64,000 bases of DNA from Allopusillimonas lactea. Lineage in GTDB: Bacteria; Pseudomonadota; Gammaproteobacteria; Burkholderiales; Burkholderiaceae_B. The DNA is taken from contig NZ_JAJJOZ010000004.1 of the NCBI RefSeq assembly GCF_021653995.1, positions 62,001 to 126,000 on the forward strand. The letters are read 5' to 3'. Positions 25,900 through 34,573 of this stretch are shown here, one piece after another (position 1 is the stretch's first letter; each line of letters starts with the position of its first letter). The translations under genes and the position numbers were made by a program. The notes under the pieces are model-generated. The model did no database searches. It was not told the DNA's origin and saw only the letters and a list, made by a program, of their open reading frames with translations.

Positions 25900-27081
25900 C
25901 TATCCGAAGCGTACCGGCAGCATCGTATACCCGCTGGCGGGATAACAAGCTTGCCGGGCGCCCTCCTCAACTGGGTAAATCCGCGCTTCGCGCGCCAGCA
26001 GTACCTCAATGAGCACACGCAGCTCGAGGCGGGCCAGTGCCGCACCTGGGCATACATGAATGCCGGCGCCGTAGAGCAGGTTGAGCGCCGGGTCGCGATC
26101 GAGCCTGAATTCGTCCGGATCGCCGAACACTGCTTCGTCGCGATTGGCGGAAGCCCATAGAATGGTTAGCCGATCGCCCTGCCGCAGGGCCTGGCCGCCG
26201 ATATCGACAGGCTGGGTAACCGTACGGCGGTTTGCGATCAACGGCGCATGAATGCGCAGGATCTCGTCGATGGCCGCCACCAACCTGGAGGGATCGGCAC
26301 GCAGCATGTCCTGCACATCCTGGCGCTCGGCCAGGAACTGCACCACGATACCCACGGACGCAGCCATCGTGCCCAATTCGCCGACCGTCCAATTGCGCAA
26401 TATGCTGATCACCTCTTCGTCTGTGATGGGACGGCCGTCCACCGTTTCATTCATCAGCTGCGTCGTGAGATCGTCCGGCACAGCGTCGCCAGAAGATCGG
26501 CGCGCTTCGAGCAGCGCACGTATACCGTCGTCGAAGGCATAAGCACAGGCCGCCAGCGCCGCGCGATCACCCGCCAGTGTTGCCGCCTGCTGGCGGTGCA
26601 CCCAATCGAGCAATGGCTGATGCACGCTTTCGGGCCACCCCATATAAGTACCCTGCGTAATCACCGCGTAGGGGCGCGCCAGAGCCTCCATGATGTCTGC
26701 CTCGCCGTTGCGCGGCAAAGCGCCAACCAACTGGCCGGCAATTGCGCGGCATGCCGGCTCGAACGCCTGGACGTGCGCCGCGCTCAGGTAGGGTTCGATC
26801 AGCGCCCGAAAAGCCGTATGCAGGGGCGGGTCCATGCCGTTTGGCACTGACACGTGGCGCGAAACCTGGTTACTGAAGGTATCGTGGTCGTTGAGCACGC
26901 GCACGACATCGGCGTGCCGGAACAGCGACCAGCCCAGGTAATCACTGTGCGCAATCGGGCAGCGCCGCCGCATGTCGTCATAGGCCGCAATCTGGTCGTC
27001 GAGCACATCGGGGGAGCGGGGATCCCAGTCTGCCTGGGGCTTGTCGCAATACATAGAGAATGTTTCATCCTTGAGAATCAT
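25900..27081 (-). CDS. Cytochrome P450
   Basis: This 393-residue soluble bacterial P450 has the K-helix ExxR (E273-ILR) and the heme-ligand loop YGAGIHVCPGAALARLELR with Cys344. The loop's usual first Phe is Tyr. The I-helix reads WTVGELGTMAAS, so the common acid before the conserved Thr is Gly. No ferredoxin or reductase gene is adjacent, so electron partners must come from elsewhere. The start at 27081 lacks a clear ribosome-binding site, and an ATG nine codons later is possible. The substrate is unknown. Confidence 0.88.
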   Translation of the reverse strand: MILKDETFSMYCDKPQADWDPRSPDVLDDQIAAYDDMRRRCPIAHSDYLGWSLFRHADVVRVLNDHDTFSNQVSRHVSVPNGMDPPLHTAFRALIEPYLSAAHVQAFEPACRAIAGQLVGALPRNGEADIMEALARPYAVITQGTYMGWPESVHQPLLDWVHRQQAATLAGDRAALAACAYAFDDGIRALLEARRSSGDAVPDDLTTQLMNETVDGRPITDEEVISILRNWTVGELGTMAASVGIVVQFLAERQDVQDMLRADPSRLVAAIDEILRIHAPLIANRRTVTQPVDIGGQALRQGDRLTILWASANRDEAVFGDPDEFRLDRDPALNLLYGAGIHVCPGAALARLELRVLIEVLLAREARIYPVEEGARQACYPASGYTMLPVRFG

Positions 27082-27336
27082 GCATGCGCGCGCCTACGCC
27101 TCGCATACCTTGTCGAGCGCGCACAGTCCATTATTGTCCGCGCGCAAGCACGGTGATTTCAATGACAAAGATCAAGCATTCATGCCCATGCAGGCACGAC
27201 AACCTCGGGGGCAACGCTACCCGCCACCGGCTGCCGATGCCCGGCAGCGGGTATTTTGCTCCCGCGGGTGGCGACTGCGCACCGGCTTTTCATATCCGGC
27301 TTCGGCCGCAACAACGCGGGAAACACGCGAGACAAA

Positions 27337-29868
27337 TCAGCGTCCGCGACCCAGCTTGCCTAGATGGGATTCGTGGGCTGAGGCACTGCGCGGCTGCCAA
27401 TCGTCCCCACGCTGCGTACGGCTCCGCTGGCCGCCCTTGTTGCCGCCGTCTTTGCTTTTGCCCTTCTGGCCGCCCTTGGCGCCGTAACCTTTGCCTTCGT
27501 TCTTGGGGCCTTTGCCCGCGGTCGGGCGCTGGCTCGGGCCGCGACGACGCTGCTCGCCCCCTGCCGCCCCCTGACCGCCCTGCCCCTTATGCCCGCCTTT
27601 GCCACGCCCACCTTCCAGGGGGTGGCCATTCGGCAGCCCGCCACTGAACATCAGCCCGGTACCGTAGGGATCGGAGGGATAAGCCTCACGGGCCGCGCCC
27701 GCAACCTTGCGGCCGCCGGAAAGCTTGCCCCGCCGACTGATCTTGGCACCATTCATGCCATTGCGCTCGAGCGTGCCGAAGCCGGGTGGCAAGGCGCTGT
27801 CATGCGACAGCGGCTGGCGCTCGCGCTGGCCACGCACCCCTTCAGTGTCCTCGTCGCGGATCAGGCCCAGTTGCACCATCAATGCGCTCACCAGATTGCC
27901 GTCCAATTCTTCCCAGCGGCCACGTCGGAGATTGCGCGGCAGCACCACATCGCCGAACCGTGTTCGGATCAATCGGCTTACCGTGACACCCGCCGCCTCG
28001 AACATACGGCGCACCTCGCGGTTGCGGCCTTCTTTCAGGGTGACGCGATACCAGCGGTTGCTACCCTCGCCACCGATGTACTCCAGCACACCGAAACTGG
28101 CCAGACCATCGTCGAGCTGTACCCCTTTGAGAAGACTGGCTTTCTGCTCGTCGCCCAATTCGCCCAGCACACGCACGGCATACTCGCGCTCGGCGCCGTA
28201 CCGCGGATGCATGAGCCGGTTGGCCAGATCACCTGATGTCGTGAGAATAAGCAGCCCCTCGGTATTGAGGTCAAGCCGCCCCACCGACAGCCACTTGCCC
28301 GACTTCATTTTGGGCAGTCGTGCAAACACATTGGCGCGGCCCTCAGGATCATCATGGCTGACGATTTCGCCCGCGGGCTTATGGTACAGAATGACACGCG
28401 GCGGCTTTTTGCCAGAGGCGCGCACGATCAGGCGGCCATTGACGCGCACTTGATCATTGGGCCCGACCCGCTGGCCGATGTGCGCCGGCTCGCCATTGAC
28501 CGAAACGCGACCAGCAATAATGAGCTCTTCCATCTCGCGGCGCGAGCCAATGCCAGCTTCTGCGAGCACCTTGTGCAGTTTGGGCTGCAGCACGTCGCTA
28601 TGCAGGTATTTGTCGAGTCGTTGTGTCATGCGGGCTGTGCGCTCCAGGTAAGACAATGCCATATCGGCGTCTTTTTCATTTTCGGCGCTCTCCCCGCGGC
28701 GCCCGTTGCGGTTGCGCCCACGGCCGTTCTTGGCCGGGCCGGCGTCACTACGCGCAGCGGCATCCGCGCGGCCTTGCGGGCTAGGCTTGGGCGTGCCTTC
28801 TTGCGTCTGGGCGGCATTGGCCGCATCACCCGCCTCGGCGCCGCGCGCCTCGGCGGCGTCGCCGCGACGGCGGCGGAACGGCGTGCGCAGCTTACGCGTA
28901 CGGCCCTGCTGGCCACCGGGGCGCTCGCCGCCAACATTGCGGCCCTCCGCACCCAAAGCACCCACGCCAGCATCAGCCGACGCGGCGTCTTCAGGCGCGC
29001 CCCGCGACACGCGGCTATCAACGTATGCCGCGCCGGATTCCCGCGCGGCATCCGATACTCGATCCGAAACAACTGCGGACGCCTCCGATACCGGCCTTGC
29101 AGCCGCGGCCGCGAAAGAGAATGAGGCCTCGGCTGGCATAGCAGCCGGCGTCAGCGCCTCGGCTGCCACCGATGCGCCGCCTGCGGCCATATCTTCGGAT
29201 CGTGTCTCGGCCGATGCCTTGCCGGTGCGACGCACCGCGCGTTTGCGCTCAGGCTTGGTTGCCACGGACGCAGCGGGAACCACAGGGGTAGCGCGGCCGG
29301 CATCATCGCCAACAACCGCCGCTTCCGCCACCGCGTCAGCCACAGCCGTCTTGCGCCGCGCGCGCGGCTTGGCGGCGGCAGGCGCTTCGCCAGCTATCTG
29401 CGCAGAGGCAGCTTTGGCCCGGGTGCGACGCGCTGGTGCCGCTGTGTCAGCAGCCAGGGCCACATCGCCAGCCCCGCCTGCCGCAGCCGCAACTTCCGCG
29501 ACAGCACCGGTTGGCGTGAACGCGTCAGCTTCTGCGGCTGCTACGCCAGCGGCGGCAGCAGAGGCACCCGCCGTACGGCGCGGGCGTTTCAGCGCCACAC
29601 CATCCTGACTTGCATTGGCCGTTGTCGCAGCACCGCGACGCGCACGGGATGTCGGCGCCGGCGCATCTGCGTCGGCAGCTTTTTTCACGCGCCGACGCGG
29701 TGCTGCGGCCTCAGGCGCCGATTCCGCGACAGCAGCGGCCGTCACGACATCATCCGTCTTCTTGCGCCTGCCACGTGCGGCAGGCCGGGACCCAGTGGCC
29801 GCATCGACTCCGCTCTCAGCGGGTCGGTCAATCAGAGGCAGGTCGTATTGCTCGTTGGATTCAGTCAT
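27337..29868 (-). CDS. rluB: 23S rRNA pseudouridine synthase (RluB/RsuA family) with long disordered termini
   Basis: The catalytic core is ordinary: an S4 domain at about 429-475 (KLHKVLAEAGIGSRREMEELI), then the RsuA/RluB synthase domain with catalytic D533 in GRLDLNTEGLLILTTSGDLA, and EGRNREVRRMF. What is odd is the size, 843 residues. About 410 residues before the core are Ala/Arg/Glu-rich low complexity, and the last 130 are Gly/Lys/Arg-rich. RluB of E. coli has about 290 residues. The scpB-rluB neighbourhood is standard, and the start overlaps the scpB end by eight bases. It probably modifies U2605 of 23S rRNA, by family. Confidence 0.88.
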   Translation of the reverse strand: MTESNEQYDLPLIDRPAESGVDAATGSRPAARGRRKKTDDVVTAAAVAESAPEAAAPRRRVKKAADADAPAPTSRARRGAATTANASQDGVALKRPRRTAGASAAAAGVAAAEADAFTPTGAVAEVAAAAGGAGDVALAADTAAPARRTRAKAASAQIAGEAPAAAKPRARRKTAVADAVAEAAVVGDDAGRATPVVPAASVATKPERKRAVRRTGKASAETRSEDMAAGGASVAAEALTPAAMPAEASFSFAAAAARPVSEASAVVSDRVSDAARESGAAYVDSRVSRGAPEDAASADAGVGALGAEGRNVGGERPGGQQGRTRKLRTPFRRRRGDAAEARGAEAGDAANAAQTQEGTPKPSPQGRADAAARSDAGPAKNGRGRNRNGRRGESAENEKDADMALSYLERTARMTQRLDKYLHSDVLQPKLHKVLAEAGIGSRREMEELIIAGRVSVNGEPAHIGQRVGPNDQVRVNGRLIVRASGKKPPRVILYHKPAGEIVSHDDPEGRANVFARLPKMKSGKWLSVGRLDLNTEGLLILTTSGDLANRLMHPRYGAEREYAVRVLGELGDEQKASLLKGVQLDDGLASFGVLEYIGGEGSNRWYRVTLKEGRNREVRRMFEAAGVTVSRLIRTRFGDVVLPRNLRRGRWEELDGNLVSALMVQLGLIRDEDTEGVRGQRERQPLSHDSALPPGFGTLERNGMNGAKISRRGKLSGGRKVAGAAREAYPSDPYGTGLMFSGGLPNGHPLEGGRGKGGHKGQGGQGAAGGEQRRRGPSQRPTAGKGPKNEGKGYGAKGGQKGKSKDGGNKGGQRSRTQRGDDWQPRSASAHESHLGKLGRGR

Positions 29869-30730
29869 TTTGTTTTAGGTACTCCGTATTTATATCTTCT
29901 TGGGGCATGGCCAGCGCGCCCGTATCATCATTGATTGTGTCAGTTGATACGCGTGGCGTACCGGCATCAGACGAGCTTTCCCCGCCCATATCCGTGTTCA
30001 GTGAGCCCGCGTCCAGCGCGGCCGAATCTTCCGTATCCGTGTTCAGTGTGCCGGCGTCCAGTGCAGCCGGCTTGCCGGTATCGTCGCACGATGCATCCGC
30101 ACGCATGGCACCATTGCCCTCGCCCGGCCCGCCATCGCCATCGCTCTCCAGAAGCACTGTCTCGTCTTCAGGCACTTCCTCGAGCGCGAGGCCTGCCAGC
30201 GCTTCGACGGCATCATGCGTGGCGAGTTCCGGCAGATCGTCGAGCGCCTTAAGGCCAAGATCATCGAGAAACTGACGCGTCGTGCCAAGCAATGCTGGCC
30301 GGCCAGGCGCATCTCGGTGACCCAACACCTCGATCCAGCCCCGATCTTCCAGCGTACGCACGATCTGGGACGATACAGTCACGCCGCGTATGTCTTCGAT
30401 GTCACCACGCGTGACAGGCTGGCGCCAGGCGATAATTGCCAGCGTTTCAAGCACCGCACGCGAATACTTGGGTGGCTTCTCCGGGCTGAGGCGCCCGAGA
30501 TAGCGTTGCATCTCGGGCCTGCTCTGAAACCGCCAGCCGCCTGCCAGGGCGACAAGCTCAAGCCCCCGGCCATCCCATTGTTGCCGCAGCGTTTCCAGGT
30601 GCCCGCGCAGCTCGTCGTGTGTAAGGTCTTCAAGCGCAAACAGCTTACTCAGCTCGCCTGGCGCCATAGGCTGGTCGGCGCACAACAGCGCGGTTTCCAG
30701 CACTCGGATGATCTCTGTTTCCGTCATCAA
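29861..30730 (-). CDS. scpB: Segregation and condensation protein ScpB
   Basis: The N-terminal 180 or so residues are ScpB, the winged-helix kleisin partner in the SMC-ScpAB chromosome condensation complex. They include LETALLCADQPMAPGELSKLF, YSRAVLETLAIIAWRQPVTRGDIEDIRGV and GRPALLGTTRQFLDDLGL. The remaining 110 residues are an acidic tail containing a 15-residue tandem repeat (AALDAGTLNTDTEDS, then AALDAGSLNTDMGGE). The protein is 289 residues. scpA is not in the window. It overlaps the downstream rluB by eight bases. Confidence 0.9.
   Translation of the reverse strand: MMTETEIIRVLETALLCADQPMAPGELSKLFALEDLTHDELRGHLETLRQQWDGRGLELVALAGGWRFQSRPEMQRYLGRLSPEKPPKYSRAVLETLAIIAWRQPVTRGDIEDIRGVTVSSQIVRTLEDRGWIEVLGHRDAPGRPALLGTTRQFLDDLGLKALDDLPELATHDAVEALAGLALEEVPEDETVLLESDGDGGPGEGNGAMRADASCDDTGKPAALDAGTLNTDTEDSAALDAGSLNTDMGGESSSDAGTPRVSTDTINDDTGALAMPQEDINTEYLKQND
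29989..30078. repeat. 45-bp tandem duplication inside scpB
   Basis: Two adjacent 45-base copies (29989-30033 and 30034-30078) share TATCCGTGTTCAGTG at their start and CGTCCAG further in. They keep frame and encode the repeated 15-residue unit of the acidic ScpB tail. Confidence 0.6.
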
Positions 30731-30769
30731 AAAATTTCAGCCTTATTTACAGCGTTTTCTTTGCTTGGC

Positions 30770-30798
30770 TTGCACAAACCAAAAAGTTGGGTTAATAT
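30770..30798 (+). promoter_or_regulatory. Promoter of the initiator tRNA gene
   Basis: TTGCAC (30770-30775) and TAATAT (30793-30798) are separated by 17 bases. The tRNA begins 14 bases after the -10 element. It lies in the gap divergent from scpB. Confidence 0.5.
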
Positions 30799-30812
30799 TC
30801 TTCTTCTCCAGA

Positions 30813-30889
30813 CGCGGGGTGGAGCAGTCTGGCAGCTCGTCGGGCTCATAACCCGAAGGTCACAGGTTCGAATCCTGTCCCCGCAACCA
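30813..30889 (+). tRNA. metZ: Initiator tRNA-fMet (anticodon CAT)
   Basis: A 77-base cloverleaf with encoded CCA. The acceptor strands CGCGGGG and CCCCGCA leave the C1-A72 mismatch that marks initiator tRNA. The anticodon stem has three consecutive G-C pairs (GGG/CCC) around CTCATAA, and the T-arm loop is GTTCGAATC. It is followed by a terminator. The gene stands alone. Confidence 0.95.
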
Positions 30890-30896
30890 CATCCCC

Positions 30897-30931
30897 AAAC
30901 GGGCCGGTTTCGCAAAGAAACCGGCCCGTTT
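30897..30931 (+). terminator. Terminator after the initiator tRNA
   Basis: AAACGGGCCGGTTT (30897-30910) pairs perfectly with AAACCGGCCCGTTT (30918-30931) around a 7-base loop and is followed by TCTTTG. It starts eight bases after the tRNA 3' end. Confidence 0.8.
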
Positions 30932-31678
30932 TCTTTGCCTTGTGCAGCAGCGCGATCTACGCCCAATGCGGTCAAACACAACGACCCGCAAGATACGGAC
31001 GACACCCGGCGATCTTCACGGCCAATTGCAGCACCCGACACAGCAGCACCCGACACACGGCTGGCATTGGCCACGTGGCGCTCGCTCACCATGGGGTTCT
31101 TATCGGCAACCATAAACCCGCGCGCACTCACGGCTATACATGCGCCCCATGCTTGCCTGCCACGGGCGTCCGTTACACCGCCTACGTCCGTTGTTGCACG
31201 CTGGCCGGTTCGCAAGGCGCGGCCAGGCCATAACGGCGAACGTGCGCATTGCACGGTGTTTCTCGGCAAACAGAGTATGTGCGGAATATGTGCCATTAAT
31301 CCCGTCGGGTATGCAGCAGCCAGCCCTGCCACCGATGACAGGCGCTAGACGAGGCTAGCTGCGAAAAGGCGGCTGAAAGCCAAATCAAGAGAAAATTCGC
31401 ATGCGCATTTCTCGCTCGCCAAGCCGAAACGCGGATGCGAAAACGGCGGCGCAACGGAGCGCGCTTGCACAAAAATTGTTCAATTTATATTGCAGTAGCC
31501 CGCAATTGAAATACGAGGGGCCAAGCCAGCAGGCGCCAGGATGCGTAAAGAAGACAATGTGGGCGTGGGCAGCCAGGCTTCTGGCCGTGCGCCCGTCCTG
31601 TGGCGTATATGTTCTATTACACCATCAGGATGCGGCTATTGCAACAGGTGTTACCGCCGAGTTGCGAAGAGGCGACAA
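30932..31678. other. 750-base gap with no supportable gene
   Basis: The stretch from the tRNA terminator to the end of the CobW-like gene has only overlapping, compositionally driven frames on both strands and no recognisable domain. The GC content falls in 31440-31520, where TTGTTCAATTTATATTGCAG could carry a promoter. I saw no integrase fragment and no second copy of the tRNA 3' end nearby. Confidence 0.5.
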
Positions 31679-32749
31679 TCATTGCGCCCCCGGCGGCAAC
31701 AGGCGCATGACGCGCTGGCGCAGCCTGGCATCCTCGCCCACCGCCATACGCGCATCCGGCCCATGGCCTCGGATACCCCGCTCTGCATGTCGAAAAATAA
31801 TTACCAGTGCCGACGCCGGCGCCCCTGCGCCTGCGGGGCGCGCGACAAGTGGATAGCACACACCATGTACGGCGTCGAGGTCCCAGGCTTGCGCATCGTC
31901 TTTGAAGTATAGTTCGCCTTTGATGCGCAACAGGCTGGCGCCGGCGTCTTCCTGCAACGCCACGATAGCGCGCAGCAAGGCCGTGCGGTCCAGCGGTGCC
32001 TGCCAGCGCACCACCAAGGCCTGCACCGCCGGGCCATGCAGCCCCGCAGGGCGCCCGCCCCCACCTGCTTCGCCGAACAGCCCCTCCCGCTGCCGACGTG
32101 CATCGGGCCTGCGCCCGGCACGCCGCAGCGCATGCGGCTCGCTCAGCAACGCCCGAACACCGTCCAGATCGCGCCCTTCAAGGACGTGCGTGCCGGGATA
32201 TTGCTGCGTGAGCCCCGCCCTCAGCGCCCGCACATCATCCGTCGAGACCAGGTCTGCCTTGCTGAGCACCAGCGCGTCGGCCAGCGCCGCTTGCCGCAGG
32301 GCCTCGGGCTGTGCGGCAAGACCGGCCAGCCCCTGCTGACTATCCACGACCGTCACGCAGCCGCCGTAGACATAGCGGTCGCGCAAGAACGCATCGAACT
32401 GCAGGCTGTACATGACCGGCGCTGGGTCGGCCACGCCGGTGGTTTCGATGATGACACGCGCAAAAGGCGGGATGGTACGCCGCAGCGCGGCCATAAAGAG
32501 GTCGCGCAGGGCATCCACGAGTTCGCCGCGCACGGCGCAGCACAGGCAGCCACCTTCTATCAGCACGATGCGATGCTCTAAATGCCTTACACGCGCGTGA
32601 TCCAACCCGACGGCGCCAACCTCGTTGACAAGCACCAGCGTACGTTCGGGCGCATCGCCAAAGCCAGTCGCCAAGAGCCGGTTGAGCAAGGTCGTTTTGC
32701 CACTGCCTAGAAAACCGGATATCACCGTAATCGGTATCTTCACACCCAT
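31679..32749 (-). CDS. CobW/COG0523-family metal-chaperone GTPase
   Basis: The 356-residue G3E-family GTPase has Walker A at 12-19 (GFLGSGKT), the metal-binding CxCC at 68-71 within EGGCLCCAVRGEL, switch-region ETTGVADPAPV, and the guanine-specificity segment SKAD. A C-terminal CobW_C-type domain follows. COG0523 proteins deliver zinc or cobalt to client enzymes. There is no Zur-type palindrome in the short stretch before the start. Upstream begins a 15-bp tandem repeat shared with the divergent FemAB-like gene. The 'CobW' label does not prove a cobalamin role. Confidence 0.85.
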   Translation of the reverse strand: MGVKIPITVISGFLGSGKTTLLNRLLATGFGDAPERTLVLVNEVGAVGLDHARVRHLEHRIVLIEGGCLCCAVRGELVDALRDLFMAALRRTIPPFARVIIETTGVADPAPVMYSLQFDAFLRDRYVYGGCVTVVDSQQGLAGLAAQPEALRQAALADALVLSKADLVSTDDVRALRAGLTQQYPGTHVLEGRDLDGVRALLSEPHALRRAGRRPDARRQREGLFGEAGGGGRPAGLHGPAVQALVVRWQAPLDRTALLRAIVALQEDAGASLLRIKGELYFKDDAQAWDLDAVHGVCYPLVARPAGAGAPASALVIIFRHAERGIRGHGPDARMAVGEDARLRQRVMRLLPPGAQ

Positions 32750-32790
32750 CTCACACGCTCAGCTCAAACACGACGGCCGCACACGACGAT

Positions 32791-33140
32791 CCCACACACT
32801 CGTTCCACACACACTCGTTCCACACACACTCGTTCCACACACGCTCGTTCCACACACGCTCGTTCCACACACGCTCGTTCCACACACGCTCGTTCCACAC
32901 ACGCTNNNNNNNNNNNNNNNNNNNNNNNNNNNNNNNNNNNNNNNNNNNNNNNNNNNNNNNNNNNNNNNNNNNNNNNNNNNNNNNNNNNNNNNNNNNNNNN
33001 NNNNNCTCGTTCCACACACGCTCGTTCCACACACGCTCGTTCCACACACGCTCGTTCCACACACGCTCGTTCCACACACGCTCGTTCCACACACGCTTGT
33101 CCCAAACACACTTGTCCCAAACACGTTCGTTCCAAACGCG
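32791..33140. repeat. 15-bp minisatellite in the divergent cobW-like/femAB-like promoter region
   Basis: The unit is CCACACACGCTCGTT. On the left of the gap there is one 13-base unit, two of a variant with ACTCGTT, then four exact units and a partial. On the right there are five exact units, then three increasingly degenerate ones (GCTTGT, CAAACACACTTGT, CAAACACGTTCGT). Identical units sit in the middle and variants at both edges. The interior is unresolved (100 N), so the copy number is unknown. The array begins 42 bases upstream of the GTPase start and ends 180 bases upstream of the FemAB-like start. Confidence 0.95.
32906..33005. other. Assembly gap (100 N)
   Basis: Exactly 100 consecutive N lie inside the 15-bp repeat. 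The round number suggests a scaffold gap of unknown true length. Any open frame that crosses it is meaningless. Confidence 0.97.
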
Positions 33141-33320
33141 CTGCCATGCTCGTCACGCGCGCCCGTCACCCGCAATGGTCCGGTAAAGACCCGGCAATGG
33201 CCGGGTAAGGTCAGGCAAAGGTCGGGTAAGCGCCGACGGCGCGGCGTGCGCCGATTGACGCTATCATAACTTCGGGGCCTACCAGCCTCCCTGCAATATC
33301 CTGACACCCCGCTCTTATGC

Positions 33321-34508
33321 ATGGCTATCAGCATGACCCCTCCGCAGCCCGCCACCAGCCCCACCTCTCTCACCCCCGTCTCATTTACGCTGGTAGATGG
33401 GCCGTGCGACATCGATGCCGCACAATGGGACGCGCTGGCCGGCGGGCAGCCATTCATGCGCCACGCCTTTCTGCGCCTGCTGGACGAGCATGGCTGCGCG
33501 GTTGCCCGCACCGGATGGTCGCCGCGCTTTCTGCTGATGCATCGCGGCGCTACGCTGGCGGGAGCCATGCCGCTGTACCTCAAAACACATTCGCGCGGCG
33601 AATATGTATTCGACTATGCTTGGGCCAATGCGTTCGACGCGCACGGGCTGAAGTACTACCCCAAGCTACTGTGCGCAGTCCCTTTCACGCCTGTGCCGGG
33701 GCCGCGGCTGCTGGCCGCCTGCCATGAAGACCGTGTCGCCCTGGCGCGCGCGGCCGCGCAGATCGCCGACGACAACGGCTTATCTTCGCTGCACGTGCTG
33801 TTTCCCAGCACCGAAGACCAACGAGCACTCGAAGATGCTGGCTTCATGATGCGCGACGACATACAGTTCTGTTGGATCAACCGGGGCTACGAAAGCCTGG
33901 ATGAGTTTCTGGCCAGCCTAAACCAGCCCAAACGCAAGAAGCTGCGCCAAGACAGAAAAAAAGCCATCCAGGCCGGTGTTGATTTTCGGTGGCTGCAGGG
34001 GGCCGACATCACCACCGATGTGCTCGCTTTTTTCTTCAGGTGCTACCAACAAACCTATCTGGAGCATGGGCACCTGCCTTACTTGAACCATGCCTTCTTC
34101 AGCGCCCTGCATGCCACCATGCCTGAGGCGATGGTGATGGTTCTGGCCGAACGCCAGGGGCAACCCATCGCCACCGCGCTGAATCTACGCGACGATAACA
34201 CTTTGTACGGGCGCTATTGGGGCAGTGTGGACTACATACCGGGGCTGCATTTCGAAACCTGTTATCTGCAGGGTATTGAATTTTGCATCCAACACGGCCT
34301 GCAACGCTTTGAGGGTGGGGCGCAAGGGGAACACAAGCTGTCGCGCGGCATGATGCCGGCGAGGACGCGATCGGCGCATTGGATCCGCGACCCGCGCTTC
34401 GCCGCAGCGATCGAAACATACCTGGCTCGCGAAACCGCCGCAGTGGATGCCTGGCAGGACGAACTGGCCGCGCATAGCCCCTACCGACGCGAAAACCCCC
34501 AACACTGA
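33321..34508 (+). CDS. FemAB-like / GNAT-fold protein (peptidogalycan biosynthesis family, DUF482)
   Basis: The 395-residue protein has a double GNAT fold of the FemAB-like family. Typical parts are FMRHAFLRLLDEHGC, PLYLKTHSRGEYVFDYAWANAF, YYPKLLCAVPFTPVPGPRL, the basic KRKKLRQDRKKA helix, and FEGGAQGEHKLSRGMMP near the C-terminus. Relatives are annotated as N-acetyltransferases or as putatively peptidoglycan related, but the reaction is not established. It starts at 33321 (ATG), with another ATG four codons on. It is divergent from the CobW-like gene. Confidence 0.8.
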   Translation: MAISMTPPQPATSPTSLTPVSFTLVDGPCDIDAAQWDALAGGQPFMRHAFLRLLDEHGCAVARTGWSPRFLLMHRGATLAGAMPLYLKTHSRGEYVFDYAWANAFDAHGLKYYPKLLCAVPFTPVPGPRLLAACHEDRVALARAAAQIADDNGLSSLHVLFPSTEDQRALEDAGFMMRDDIQFCWINRGYESLDEFLASLNQPKRKKLRQDRKKAIQAGVDFRWLQGADITTDVLAFFFRCYQQTYLEHGHLPYLNHAFFSALHATMPEAMVMVLAERQGQPIATALNLRDDNTLYGRYWGSVDYIPGLHFETCYLQGIEFCIQHGLQRFEGGAQGEHKLSRGMMPARTRSAHWIRDPRFAAAIETYLARETAAVDAWQDELAAHSPYRRENPQH

Positions 34509-34573
34509 CCACAAAGCAAGGCATTTACCCTTGTAACTGCCCGGGGCGAAGGCATCGGGAATGGGCCACCAGG

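Noticed and set aside
25605..26057. Minus-strand frames between the P450 and rimP
   Set aside because: They overlap the P450 end and are Cys/Arg/His-rich without any domain; the region is better read as a P450 3' end plus rimP leader.
30727..31332. Minus-strand frame of about 200 residues containing GDRIRTCDLRVMSP
   Set aside because: That peptide is the well-known spurious translation of a tRNA gene; the frame crosses the tRNA-fMet and its terminator.
32791..33140. CRISPR array or iteron/DnaA-box cluster
   Set aside because: The 15-bp units are directly adjacent with no spacers, and there is no cas gene. The unit differs from the DnaA box TTATNCACA at two defined positions, and there is no dnaA or rep gene.
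32625..33583. Open frames with pentapeptide repeats (LVPHT, ERVWN, SVCGT types) across the 15-bp array on both strands
   Set aside because: The unit length is a multiple of three and has no stop codon, so every frame stays open; the frames also cross 100 N. They are artefacts of the repeat.
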